Shown: one piece after another, positions 50,901 through 62,200 of the stretch | How positions within the stretch are numbered: the stretch's first letter is position 1 | Layout of the letters: every line of letters starts with the position of its first letter | The notes under the pieces: model-generated | Told to the model about the DNA's origin: nothing | The model's database searches: none | Seen by the model: the letters and a program-made list of their open reading frames with translations, nothing else | Translations under genes and position numbers: made by a program | Origin: Certhia americana | Lineage: Eukaryota > Chordata > Aves > Passeriformes > Certhiidae | DNA: 64,000 nucleotides | Reading direction: 5' to 3' | Assembly: GCA_018697195.1 (NCBI GenBank) | Contig: CM031858.1 | Coordinates: forward strand, 126,129,221-126,193,220

Positions 50901-53900
50901 GGAAGATACATTAGATGTGACCTGCAGATTTAAATAAAGAATAAAATCTGATGACATTTAAAAAAGATTTCTATAGAAACTTTGAAAATGCATGTTAAAA
51001 TCTGCCATCAAAGTAGTCAAGTTACTTTTCCAAAACAACATTATCTTATGTCAGTTATTTAAGTCTCAAAAAAATAATATGTGGTTATTTTATCTGATTT
51101 CTGTTCTATAAAACCTTTCGTTTGTAACTGTATGTAATATATGATTTCAAGACTCAGTACAGGATAGCGCAAGGTTTCCAAAACTTTCCCATCCCCTTCA
51201 GAATGTGGTTTTCTTCCACTGCACTGCCTGCTATCAGAAACATTAGGACAGGGCTAGTTGCATTGTAAAAGACATCAATTATGCCACAAAATTGTTCAGT
51301 GAGAATTTCACTTAGAAGGAATTACACTTCCAAGATTGCTCCCATAAGTTTTCTTATGCTGCTCTTAGATGTTTCATGTACCCAAACACCTGGGCTGTTG
51401 AAACATCCAAGAAGATCAATTTGTTCTCAAAGAAAGGCTGAACACCTTACCACCCGAGTTTTACAAATTTATATAAAACACAGTTAAATGCCTGGAAATG
51501 CATGAGAAAATGCTTACCAATTGACCTGTGTGGTCAGAGGTTGAATAACATTTAGAGAGGCTTTAGACACTAACCATGGAAATGGAGACAGATGGTTTTA
51601 TCACAGTGATATTTTTCTATAATTGTGGTGACATGGGATGTGGAAAAAGATCCTGTGGTTTTAACATGAAATTTAGCCTGTATCCATGTCAGGTTAGAAC
51701 CAACGACTGCTGGGCTGGCATAGTGAAAAAGAAAAAAAAAAAGAAGCATTTATCTTGTTCAGCCTTAATGAAACTCAAAGCTCAATTTGATATTTGAATA
51801 AAGGTTATGGCTATGCTTGAAATGATAGTGTATAAAATTAAGTTCACGCTTAGGGACAATATTTAAGAAGAAACATTTATTTCCATTTATGCCTGCTCTG
51901 GTTGCTTTATACAAAGATGTATCTAGAGTGCAATAAACCATAATAATTTGATGATTTCCAGGATTAAGAGACGCCACAGGCAACAGAACAATTAAGGGAG
52001 AGTATCTTGCTGGCAGGACCAGGCTGGGTGCAGAAGCATAGGTCAAGCCTAACATAGCACAGTTGAAATCACAAAGGTAGAACCAGAACTAAAACTCATG
52101 CATTTTCACATTCTAGATTATTTCTGTATTTAACTTGCTTCTGCTAAGATAGTTTGAACATTAAAAACAAATCTTAATTTTTTGGATATTTGTGTGTATG
52201 CATTTTGTTAAAAAGTGTACTTTTGATACTTTTAAAACTTTTTTCAGGATACTATTTGTCCATATTCATATTAAAGTAAATGTTTCTTAATGCATCTAAG
52301 ACTGACTTTTATAAATGAATGCATAAAAGTGGGGAAAAATATTTATTGATTAGAAATGTGTTGTTACACAGCTGTCAGGTATGAAATCTACTATCACTAG
52401 ACTGAAATGAAACTAATTTTAATAGCAAATGTGGAGAATAAATTAAAATAAAGATTGATTAAATCTTCATACTTGCAGAATGTGAAGACATGTAGATATT
52501 ACATAGTAGACACATGAGTTGTTAGATATATGGAAAGCTTGATAATGAGGAAACCACTGCCAGGAAAGGGGAAATATGAATGCAGCTAATGAACATTAGT
52601 ACCTTACTTCCATTTGTTCAAGGCCAGCCTTGCAAGATATGCTCCTGGGAACAGTCCTATTCTCACCAATTTCAGTGAAACAGCCTACGGGTGCACAACT
52701 CAGATCTTAGGAAGGAGTTCTTTGATCAAGAAGTTGCAAAGGTTTTTATAAGATCAAAGTGGAAAAGCTTTAACCCATCTGTGTGATGTGCATTTTGAAT
52801 ACAAATGGCCTAATTCCTCTTTTGATAATAAAAAGAGAAGGCAGGATAAAGTGAGCAGATGAATAAAATAGAAAACAGAAAAGCTTCACATTTCTTGAAA
52901 GAATATTAGTTTTTATAGTGACTGTTTGACTTCAAATAAGAATGCTAAATTGTTCCACAGAAGAATTACATAAAGTGAAATTGTGGTGAGAATAAAGGCT
53001 TGACTTTCATGGCTGCACAAATTCCAAAAATTGTCCCATGGGGAGAACTAGTAAGGCATAATCACAAATTTCAGCTCTTATCCATTTAAAACTTCTTTCT
53101 GGGTATCAGCCTTAGCCTAATCATTTACTAATTCTACCTTATTGCTGTATTTTTTGAACCACAAGCAAAATGTGGGTGCTTGGGAAATGCCACAAAAATA
53201 TACAAGTGAGGTTAAATTCCTAATGTTCCCTGAAGATGTGAATGGAAATATGGAACTTATAATTATTCCAAATAAAAATTATTAGTTTACAATTGTAAAG
53301 CTGGTTTATTTATTGCAATGTCTTGCTAAAGAGAAATTTCAGTAACCTGCTAAAAATACATTTTTTTTTAATTTATTGAAGGAAAGTTATATGAATTCAA
53401 AGTCTTTCTATTCCTTCTTACTGTGACTAATAACAATCTAGTTAAAACCATGGGTTTTCTGAAAGGCAATGTATTTATTTCATAAGGATAGCTAACAATC
53501 TGGTTTATTTTGAACTCTATCTATGCATCTTCACAGCCTCAATGAATGTTTTTAGGACTGGAGTATCTTAGCATCTTAGATGCTATTTAAATGTAAAAAC
53601 CAATATCAATCTACAGTCAATAGCCATTTAACCTGTTGTTACAGTGTAAGGAAGCTGCTGTCAAAACTATTGAAGACTTTAGTTTGAATACAATGCATAT
53701 GCCGTTCTTGACCAAAACCAAAACTTTTCCACTTACATATGGATATGTAGATGTTTCAGGCTGAGGAGATTCTCAAGGGTGGGATTCTTTTTAAATAACA
53801 GTAACATATTCTGGAAACTAATGGAACAAACTAAGATTTTGTTCAAGTAAACACTTTATTCAGAGTGGAATACTACTGCCACATTGACACTGATTAAAAA

Positions 53901-54182
53901 GTAGATGCAACTCAATCTCTGGCCTGTTTTTTTTAAAGGGAGCAGCCCTAGTGTTGCAGTCAGTGTTTGCTCAGCCAGGAATGATAATTTGGCACTAAAT
54001 TTTGTTAATCTGTTTGTGTGAATGTGGTCAAAATGATTATGTGCCAAATACTGACCTTTGTAGAAGCACAAAATTAAGCAAGCAATATCTGATGTGATGA
54101 AGAGCCCTTTCACAGGACGACTGGTCAATTACCCTGCCTTGCAATTCCCCATTTCCTTCCACCATATCAACAAACAAGTTTC

Positions 54183-54212
54183 AAAACAAAACAAACCAAA
54201 CAAACAAACAAA
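54183..54212. repeat. (CAAA)n-like tract
   Basis: Interrupted CAAAA, CAAAC and CAAA units over about 30 bp. It may be a decayed A-rich tail, but no retroposon body is recognised upstream. Confidence 0.75.
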
Positions 54213-54886
54213 AATGTTGTGTAAGGAAGTGGGGTCTATTCACGTTGATGAGTGAGATATACTATATTTAGTGTAGTGATACTATATTTAATGTGGAAAA
54301 ATCTTCTGGAAAATAGTTCCAATGAGTTATGCATTGTTACCATCTTTTCAACTCATAGCAAGGAGCTCAACCATGGCAGCTTGTTATTAGACCAGATCCC
54401 TGCAAGTAAGGACTTGGTCACACTGTAAGAACTTTAAAACCAGGTAGAACCTCTGATAATTGTTGAAGGGCTTCATAAAATTTTGCCTGTATCTTCAGAT
54501 GATGACAGAAAACTTTATAATTCATAATTAATCATTTATTATTTATCAATATTATTTATCCTATCTGATATTAACATAATATGTTAAATTATAATATTTG
54601 AAGCCATAGAATTTGCATGTCAGAGTAAAACTTCTTTCACCACAAAATTCTGCTTCCATCAGTTTTCAAAAGTGATCAGCACCCCCAGATGGTCCTTGAC
54701 TTGTGCTGCAAAAAAACAAGGACATTGGCAGAATCTGACTTTCATGACATGACTTTCATGTCCTATTGATATATATTGTGATATATTCTTGCATACATTA
54801 GTGTATAAAAACTGAGCAAAATTAGAGGCCAACAGTAATGTGAAGCTTGTGACAATAAGACAGGAGATCTCTTGGTTTCTTCAGCT

Positions 54887-55246
54887 AAGAGAAGGGATTG
54901 AGGGGAGACCTCATTGTGGTCTTCAACATCCTCACAAGGCGAAGTGGAGGAGAAAGTACAAACCTCTTCACTCTATCAACAGGGCTCAAGGAACTGGTAT
55001 GAAGATGTCAGGAGAGGTTTAAACAGGATACTAGGAGAAAGCTTTTCAGACAAAAGGGTGGTTGAGCTCTGGAACAGGTTCCCCAGGGAAGTGGTGACAG
55101 GACAAACCTGACAAGAATTCAGGTGTTTAGACAACACTCTCAGGCCTGTGGTGGGATTCTTGGAGTTTCTTGTCCAGAGCCCAGATTTAGACTTGGTGAT
55201 CCTCATGAATCCCCTCCAGTTCAGCATATTCTGTAGTTCTGTGATT
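54887..55246 (+). mobile_element. Truncated CR1 LINE, 3' end (360 bp)
   Basis: Clear avian CR1 order on the plus strand: GAGGGGAGACCTCATTGTGG, CTTCAACATCCTCACAAGG, AAGTGGAGG, GGAGAAAGCTTTTCAGAC, GAGCTCTGGAACAGGTTCCC, CAGGGAAGTGGTGACAGGAC, CAGGTGTTTAGACAACACTC, TCCTCATGAATCCCCTCCAG and the tail ATATTCTGTAGTTCTGTGAT. The upstream part is the end of the CR1 second reading frame region and the rest is 3' UTR. Frames here on both strands are relics. It is the best preserved CR1 in the window and is 5'-truncated, as most copies are. Confidence 0.9.
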
Positions 55247-58200
55247 ATCTGGCTGGAAATACACTATTATTTTCAAAGACAAAGTTAAAACAGACCCCAA
55301 AGAATGTATTAAATGGGGAATATTCATTCTCTGTGCTATATTTTTTTTTAACAGATAAAAGTTTTTTGAAGTTTTTATTCCTTGTTGTGAAATGTGGGTA
55401 TTGAACTAATCAGAAAAAAAAAAGGGGAGTGGTTCTCCAGGGGGTTCTCCAAATGTACCTAAGGTCAACAGAATGCATGGGTTTGCATCGTCTTATCTTA
55501 AACATCATTATCAGCCTAACTTCCCTCAACAGTTTCCGGATATGTAGTTTTTATGAAAAACTCCATGTACACTGTGCATAAAGTCCAAGAACTATAGAAA
55601 ACATGATCTATAAGATGCAGCATATATTGACGGACAGCAATACAAAATAAATATTCTAAAAGAGCCATGTAATTTGATTACCTTCCTGTTTACATCTATA
55701 CTAAGGCCAAGGAAGAAACTGTGAAGATGGTACCTGCTTTAAAGGACCCAGGAGACCAGGGAAAACTTTGACAGGAGAAACCAGAATTGTGCTGTCCAGT
55801 GAAGAATTAAACCACTGGGAGTAATAATATGGGCTGATGCACTCAATATAGCAGTAATGCCCTCTGAGAAGGGTAGGAAATAATTCAGTTCCTCTAGGCT
55901 GCACAGAAGCTAAATACAGTATGACAAGAAATAGTAGCAGTACTCATTACGTCTGATTGCTAATTACCCCTTTGAATGATTCGGTTATGCCTGCTACTAG
56001 ATAATTAGTTTAGTAATTTATGGCTGCAGCACAAACTAGTATTTTAATTTTCACTGAACAGTTTTCACAACACCTACAGTTCAGATTATATCTCCCTTTT
56101 TACTCGATTTCAAATTGGGTTTTTTTGATAACTGATGAAGGGAAAAAAACCCATAGCAATTATTTCTATTTCCCAGCCTGGCTTTAATAGTAGATTGTTT
56201 ATTTTTATGTAATTGTATTCAAGTTGTAAATTATATAAATGTAGAAAACAACTCTACCTGAGCTTTTAGAATGGTGTCTTTGTAGATTTGGGATTTAATC
56301 CTTGAAACACTTACCTGGGAATATTTGGTGTAGTAAAGTTATTCATTGTCTCTATTCAGAATAAAGTAAAACTACTCCTATGTATGACTCTTGGGATGAA
56401 GGATTTTTTTTTTTTTTAATTACGCAGATATTTCTGCACACCCTGATTATTCTGCTTACAGGCATTGATTCTTCCACACAAGAAAGGAGCAGATTGCAAC
56501 TGGTTACATTCTGGTTACATTTAGAGTGCTGCTTGTATTGTACTTTTTGTGGGATTTTAAAGAGTCATCAGTTTTCATGAATATTTGTATTTCTCAAAAA
56601 ATCAACTACTACTTAGTTCACTCAAGCATGAAAGCTAATTCTAAAAGGTATTCAGAGATATATGTTTGGCAATTTGTGAGCTATGTTGTTTTTCTAGTAA
56701 AGCTGACACATGGTAATTTAGGCTGACAATGGAAGATGGACATCTGAGTACCACTGAGGATCAAGATCATATTTTAATTATGTGTAAAATGCTTTTGACC
56801 TGAATCTCACTTTCCTGGTTTAAGAAAAATTATTTTATTTTGTCATTAAGTGATTTTGTGTGTGATTCATGTGATTGTTTCTTCCCTTCTTATGAACAGA
56901 CCTACATATGTTTGATTGACACCATCAAATACTTTCAATAGGCTAATCTCTTTTTTTATTTTTTATACTCTTTTTGTCTCTAAACTTTGGGTAGGCATAC
57001 ACTGGCAGTGCCTAGTATGACCTAAAATGAGGCTGCCTGTGCAGAGTAGTTCATAAAGTAACTGTCAGTTTGCACAAGAGACTTTTGATCTAAACACACT
57101 AGATAAGTATGGAATTTGTTTTCATGTGTAAAAGGGGCAGCAATTAAGTTACAGTAACCTGTTTAACTTCTCTGGCTGCATGCTACACAGCAGCAGCAAA
57201 GGTTGTGTGTAAGAGGGAGTAGAGTAAAAGGAGGGAGGGAGTAAACATCCAATCAGGAGAGCAAGGAAAGTCTTCACAAACCACATAGTAATTTTCATGG
57301 CTGAAATCTCTTCTTTTTTCAGAGATGTTAGCAATTTTGTTTGCTGTTGCTCCCTCTCCCATGGCAGTCACCTCAGTTTTAAGTAAACTGCTGCTGCTTC
57401 ACTTTTCTCTTCCATATCCCTCTTTTCACAGGGACCATTTTTCTGTCTCTACCAGGAGAGCTAGACTGAACCAAGTAAGTTTGCTTCTAAATTTACTATT
57501 AATCTCTGTGCTAGCTAAGGAATGGGTGGATAGAGAAATGAACGGTGGCTGTGCAGAATACACCTCTTTTCAAACAGCACAACAATTTCTATGCTTCTGG
57601 CCTCAGAAATCAGCAGAGGTTTTCTTGTCTCCAGTGGTGTTACATTTCAATGCCATTTTGTCATCCTTCAGAGGCAGACAGTACCATTTCTTTTCTTTAG
57701 AGGAATAACTTTCTGTACAGAGAACTCTGCTCCAGAGACAGTTTGGGAAAGACTTCTGTGAAATTGACTTGGAAGTTCCTACTTCTGAAAGACAGCACTG
57801 CTTTTTGAGGGCTTTTTCTCCACAACACTCAAGAAGTCTCAAGCACAGAAACAAGTCAGGAATCCTCAGTCAGTGGCAGCTGCCCTGCTCTGCTGCATCT
57901 CATGTCCACCTGTGCCTCATCACTGGGTGAAGGCAGCACAAGGCAGGGATGGTTTGAACCAAGGAGGGAAGGAAGGGAGGAAGGAGCTAAGCTAGAAGAG
58001 AACTGTGCAGTATCCCTCACCTTCAGGGTATGAATGTGAGCCTTGGCAAGCAGTACTTTTTATATAGCTCTAGCCAGCAATTCTTAAAACATGAGTTAAA
58101 GCTGGCAAAACATCTGCCTGTGCAGGATTTTTTTGATTAATTTTTCAATTTTTTTGTGAGCACAATGTAATCTTTGATATCTTTGAAAGGGATTCTTGTT

Positions 58201-58250
58201 CCCTTTCATTTTGGGCTTCTCACTCCTCCTTTACCATATCCCATGTGTTC
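55247..58250. other. AT-rich non-coding DNA with one exon-like piece
   Basis: No gene is called. At 57323-57474 a segment is bounded by a TTCTTTTTTCAG acceptor-like site and an AA/GTAAGT donor-like site and is open on the plus strand from an ATG at 57325. The frame runs on to 57708 without recognisable domains. Confidence 0.45.
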
Positions 58251-59725
58251 CATGAAGTTGTGCTGGTTTGAGTCTGGTTTTATCTTATTGCTAACTGCTG
58301 AATCATGGGTAAAATTCGGTGTTATAAAGAAATGAATCTTATGTCAAGCTCTTTATTGTCTGGATTTTTATCTGTTATGTGAGTCCTTTTCTTTATAACA
58401 GGAAAGTTCACTTTCTGTATCACATTTTGGCCTCCTGAGCTTCAGTAGTTTGTGGGAGGTGAATAGCTTGGAAGGAGAAAGTAGAGAAGCTACTGAAACC
58501 TGGTTCTGAGAAATTGGGCATGCTTGTTGATTTCATATAAGAAACCAAATAATTTGAATGGAAAACTTGAGGTGACTGACACAAAGGAGAATCTCTCTAG
58601 GAAAGTTGCACTATTCAGCTTTCACATTCACATTTATCTATTTAAGAGGACCACTAGCAGGCTATGATTTTATCAGCGCAGACTGTGCCTTTGTTGTCTG
58701 TTTCATATTGAGTTTAACATATCAGGGTTCACATTCTAAAGAAAGAAGAGGTCCATACTAAACATTAGATTATTATTATTAGATTAGATTATGCCAAGTC
58801 TCTTTGCAGAAGTAATTATGTGATTTTCTTGTTCAGGGACAACAACTGAGACACTTGGAATATCAAAGGAAGCATAAAACTGTGTTCAAAATCATTACAT
58901 TACCATTCCTAGCACATTAGCACTGTTACTGACAAATCAGTTGGGACTAGCAGGCAAATATTTAGATTATCAAAATGAGTTTTTCCTTATGAGCAGCAAT
59001 GCATATTGTTTGCAGGTGCTGTATTACTGAGAAAAATATTTGGCAGTCTGAGTTCATCAAACTTGTTTTATTCCGGTTATTTTGTTTTCACTGCAATTTG
59101 ATGACATAATATCCATGACTTGTACTTGCAGCAAGCTTTCTGTCATCTTTCTGATGTTTACTAGCACTGGATCAATGTTCTAAAGGTCAATTCTGACAGC
59201 ATTTCTGTGAACATCAGGCTCCTGTTTATTATAAAATGAAACTGCTCCCATTATGGTCTAACTTCTGAAATATGTATTCTTTGACCTATTTGATGAGTGG
59301 TTTCCTGCAGACTGAATGTAGTTACTCTTCTCCATTACCAGTTACACAAAGAAGGGGTTGTTCCCTGCAAGGCAAGCTCTTTCAGCATTAGCCTGACCTT
59401 TCCAACTTTGTTTAGAGCAATGCTTTAAGTTTTTTCTACCTGGCAGAGATTTCCACTTCCACAGTCAAAACAGCCTATCCCTCTGTTCTTTCTCTTAGCT
59501 GTCTGCTGCTAGACATGAATATTGCAGGAGAATAAATGTGTAGACCACTATTCCAATCATAATTTTCCTTGCTGTTTACCACATTACCAGATAAAAGCAC
59601 ACAAATCAGTGGTTGCAAGGCTATATCCACTGCCTATTTTCTGCAAGATAGAGGGAGAAGATGAAGCATTTAGGACCAGTTCTGTGTCCTGAGGATGTCG
59701 TAGGCAAAAGCAGTGTGGAAATGAT
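58251..59725. other. AT-rich non-coding DNA; possible decayed LTR end
   Basis: At 58259 TGTGCTGGTTTGAG resembles the inverted end of an LTR (minus strand ...AAACCAGCACA), with a minus-strand AATAAAG at about 58350. The other terminus and a duplication are not found, so no element is called. No gene is seen. Confidence 0.35.
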
Positions 59726-59984
59726 GGTATGGATTAGACTGAACATACAGAAGACATTTTTTACTCTGTGTGGGGTGAGACACTGGAACAGGATGCCCAG
59801 AGATATTGTGAATTCTACATCACTGGAATTGTTCAAGACCAGGTTGGATGGGCTTTGAAAACCTGATATAGTGGTTATGCCACTATAGTGGTGCCACCCT
59901 GTGTGTGGCAGGGGTGGTTGGACTAGGTGGTCTTTCAAGGTCCCTTCCAATCCAAAGCATTGTTTGATTCCATGATTCTATATG
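59726..59984 (+). mobile_element. Truncated CR1 LINE, 3' end
   Basis: GGATTAGACTGAACATACAG, then TTTTTTACTCTGTGTGGGGT, GAGACACTGGAACAGGATGC, CCAGAGATATTGTGAATTC, GTTCAAGACCAGGTTGGATG, GGCAGGGGTGGTTGGACTAG, GTGGTCTTTCAAGGTCCCTT and CCATGATTCTATATGG follow the avian CR1 3' end on the plus strand. The open frame 59661-59858 is a relic of the CR1 coding end. Relative to the usual sequence there is a small insertion around 59866-59896 containing the palindrome CCACTATAGTGG (59880-59891). The 5' edge may extend to about 59640. Confidence 0.88.
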
Positions 59985-61929
59985 GATAATCCTTCCCAAT
60001 ATTGTAGTACCTTGGAGGAACAATGAAATTTAAAGCAGCCATAAAAGTGAAGTCAAGGTGGTACAAAGCAAATCTAAAGTAGTAAAATGCCAAAACATTG
60101 AAAGATTCTTCCATATTCCTGAATCATTCTTTAGGTTATTGTTGACTCATTGCTGCAAAAATGTAATAAAATTATTTTTTCCCCACAAAAGAAAAGAGGA
60201 TAAAATAGTGAACCTTGATTTCTAGGACCACAGTCTTCATTTTTGGTCATGTCTATGCACTTGGTAACTCTGTTATGATGAAAAAGTGTTTGCTGCTATA
60301 TCAGCTAAAAAACATTCTTGGTATTTCATATTTGAAGAATAATCAATGACTCATGAATTTGGATACTTAGTGCACTGTAATGGTGGCTATATAGCCATGT
60401 GGTCAAGCTTTATTTCAGCAGTGCTGTAATGTTATTACTTATTTCAGCAGTGCTGTAATGTATTTAATTAAAAGCTCTAATATGGATTTTAGGCTGCTAG
60501 TGTTAGTTTGATTATTGTTCCTACTGGTCTTCCATCTGATTTGATAGCTCTGCTCCTGACCTGCTGGAGGTTACTTAGCTACACAGGCAGGGGCAGTTCT
60601 GGGCATGTCCCAAAGGCAAAACTTCAGAGACAATCACTGCACTTTGAGTCATAAATTGATTTGGGAGATGATGAGTCACTATACCAACACACAGACTTAA
60701 ACAGCAGAGAGATGGATAACTGTATATATCAGCTTCAGTTCTGTCATTTTGAGGAATAAACTGTAATAATTAGATTAGAAGTCACTGTAACTGGGCTAAC
60801 AAAATTCTTTGATTTATCTGTACTTATATGGTTGCAAGAAATAATTATTACTCTCCAAGATATTTCTACAGCCTACAATGATTGTATGGTTTAGTATGCT
60901 GTCCTGAGGCTTATCTGTAATCTAGATGCATGTTTGACTATGTCTTCATTGTTACACTTGCCTTGCATACACCTCTCAGTGTGGGCTTGCCTCATGGTGC
61001 CAGATTGGTGTGAATTCTGGATCACAGCTAGGCTGGTGTAGAAATAAGCACCACCTACTCTGTCTCTTCAGCTAAGCACTCACTTTCCTGTGTGCTCCCC
61101 ATGCCTTCTGATGGGGTACTATCAGGGCACTGCAGCACCAGAATTGGTTGTTTTGGAATTTGTCTGCTTACGTTTCTCTAGAAAAGTCATCAGTAAAAAA
61201 GCTTCCTCAAGACTGTGTTTCTGAGCTAATATGAGCAACAGCCTTTTAAGCCAAAGAGAGAATGTTTTTAGAATGCAGGATGGGATTTTTCTACTGCAGC
61301 TCTGTATCAAAACTCATATATCAGTTTTAGATCATGTTTTCTAAGTCATTTGACTCTGGGCCCAATCCAAAGGATGGTCATCAATTTGTTACTGCTTTTA
61401 AAGAAAAATGAAAATTAGAGGGGGAAAAAAGCACTGTGAGGCTGTCAGACTAAAATTTGTTATCTTTTTTTGCCATGCTCATAGTAGAAGGTTGCATAGT
61501 AACAGATAGAAAAACAGGTGGTTCTGAGCTCTGAATTCCAAATTGTTTCAGTTTTTGGCAGTGGCCCAATCAGATAAATACTGCTGGGGGTTGAGAAAAG
61601 TACCCTAATAAATCAGCCGACATGCAGAATACCTAGATTGAAAATGGTTTTGGTTATTGTTTTGGGAAAACCCTTTGTATTTGTATTCCATTGCCTTTTA
61701 GCTGCAGGAAAAAAAGCCTAATTTTATGGCTGTTAAAATGTTTTCCATGAACATTTGGGGCTAAGAATTTTTTTTTTCCCCCACAATCAAACCTTCCACT
61801 GAATTTCAATTTCTGTCTGTTTAGTTCAGATGAAACATTGTAAGGAGAAGTAAACACAGCTACTAAAGCACTTAAGCCATCCTGGCTGACCATATAGCTG
61901 CAGGAGCAAGAGAGAAAAATAAAATTGCA
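59985..61929. other. AT-rich non-coding DNA with a 29-bp tandem duplication
   Basis: No gene or transposon is recognised. Frames are short. The duplication at 60410-60461 is listed separately. Confidence 0.55.
60410..60461. repeat. Perfect tandem duplication, period 29
   Basis: A 23-bp unit (TTATTTCAGCAGTGCTGTAA plus three bases) occurs at 60410-60432 and 60439-60461 without mismatch. Its identity suggests recent origin. Confidence 0.95.
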
Positions 61930-62200
61930 ATCCAAGGGGAGAGTGTGACCTTCTGTCCTGCGTGACTGGACCTTGGGGAGCCTCTGGGGACCATTGCCAT
62001 GTGTTCTGCGGTTGACTTGCCGTTGCTTTGTGGATAATAAACAAGCCCCGAGGAGGGTGCTCTCAAAGGATTACAGCTTGGAGCCCTGTACTGCTTCCCC
62101 CTCTGTGCTGAGTGCCCACTGGCACCAGGGTTGCTCCTGTGGTTCTACTCTGCACACGGAGAGCTTCTCATCCCTGTGGCTAATCAGGAATTGGGAAAGC
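61930..62200 (+). mobile_element. Possible LTR fragment
   Basis: A GC-richer block containing an AATAAAC polyadenylation-like signal near 62035, followed by AAGCCCCGAGGAGGGTGC and a C/T-rich, U5-like segment ending around CACACGGAGAGCTTCTCATC. The layout and composition resemble the R-U5 part of avian LTRs and contrast with the AT-rich flanks. I cannot define TG/CA termini or a target duplication, so this is tentative. An old exon or 3' UTR is the main alternative. Confidence 0.35.

Larger units (their letters stand above)
46001..54886. other. AT-rich non-coding DNA, long gene-free stretch
   Basis: About 9 kb with no recognised gene, RNA gene or transposon. Low-complexity parts are an A/T stretch of CTAATTA/TTAATA units at 46730-46800 and a GTTTCTTT-type repeat at 47922-47960. 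A stretch at 46120-46200 with repeated ATTAC/TAATT cores looks like a candidate conserved non-coding element. At 49860 TCATAAAATCATAAAATG resembles an inverted CR1 tail, but no CR1 body follows. Confidence 0.5.

Noticed and set aside
54840..55227. Three overlapping frames on both strands
   Set aside because: They fall in a 5'-truncated CR1; the readable parts are relics of the LINE, not host genes.
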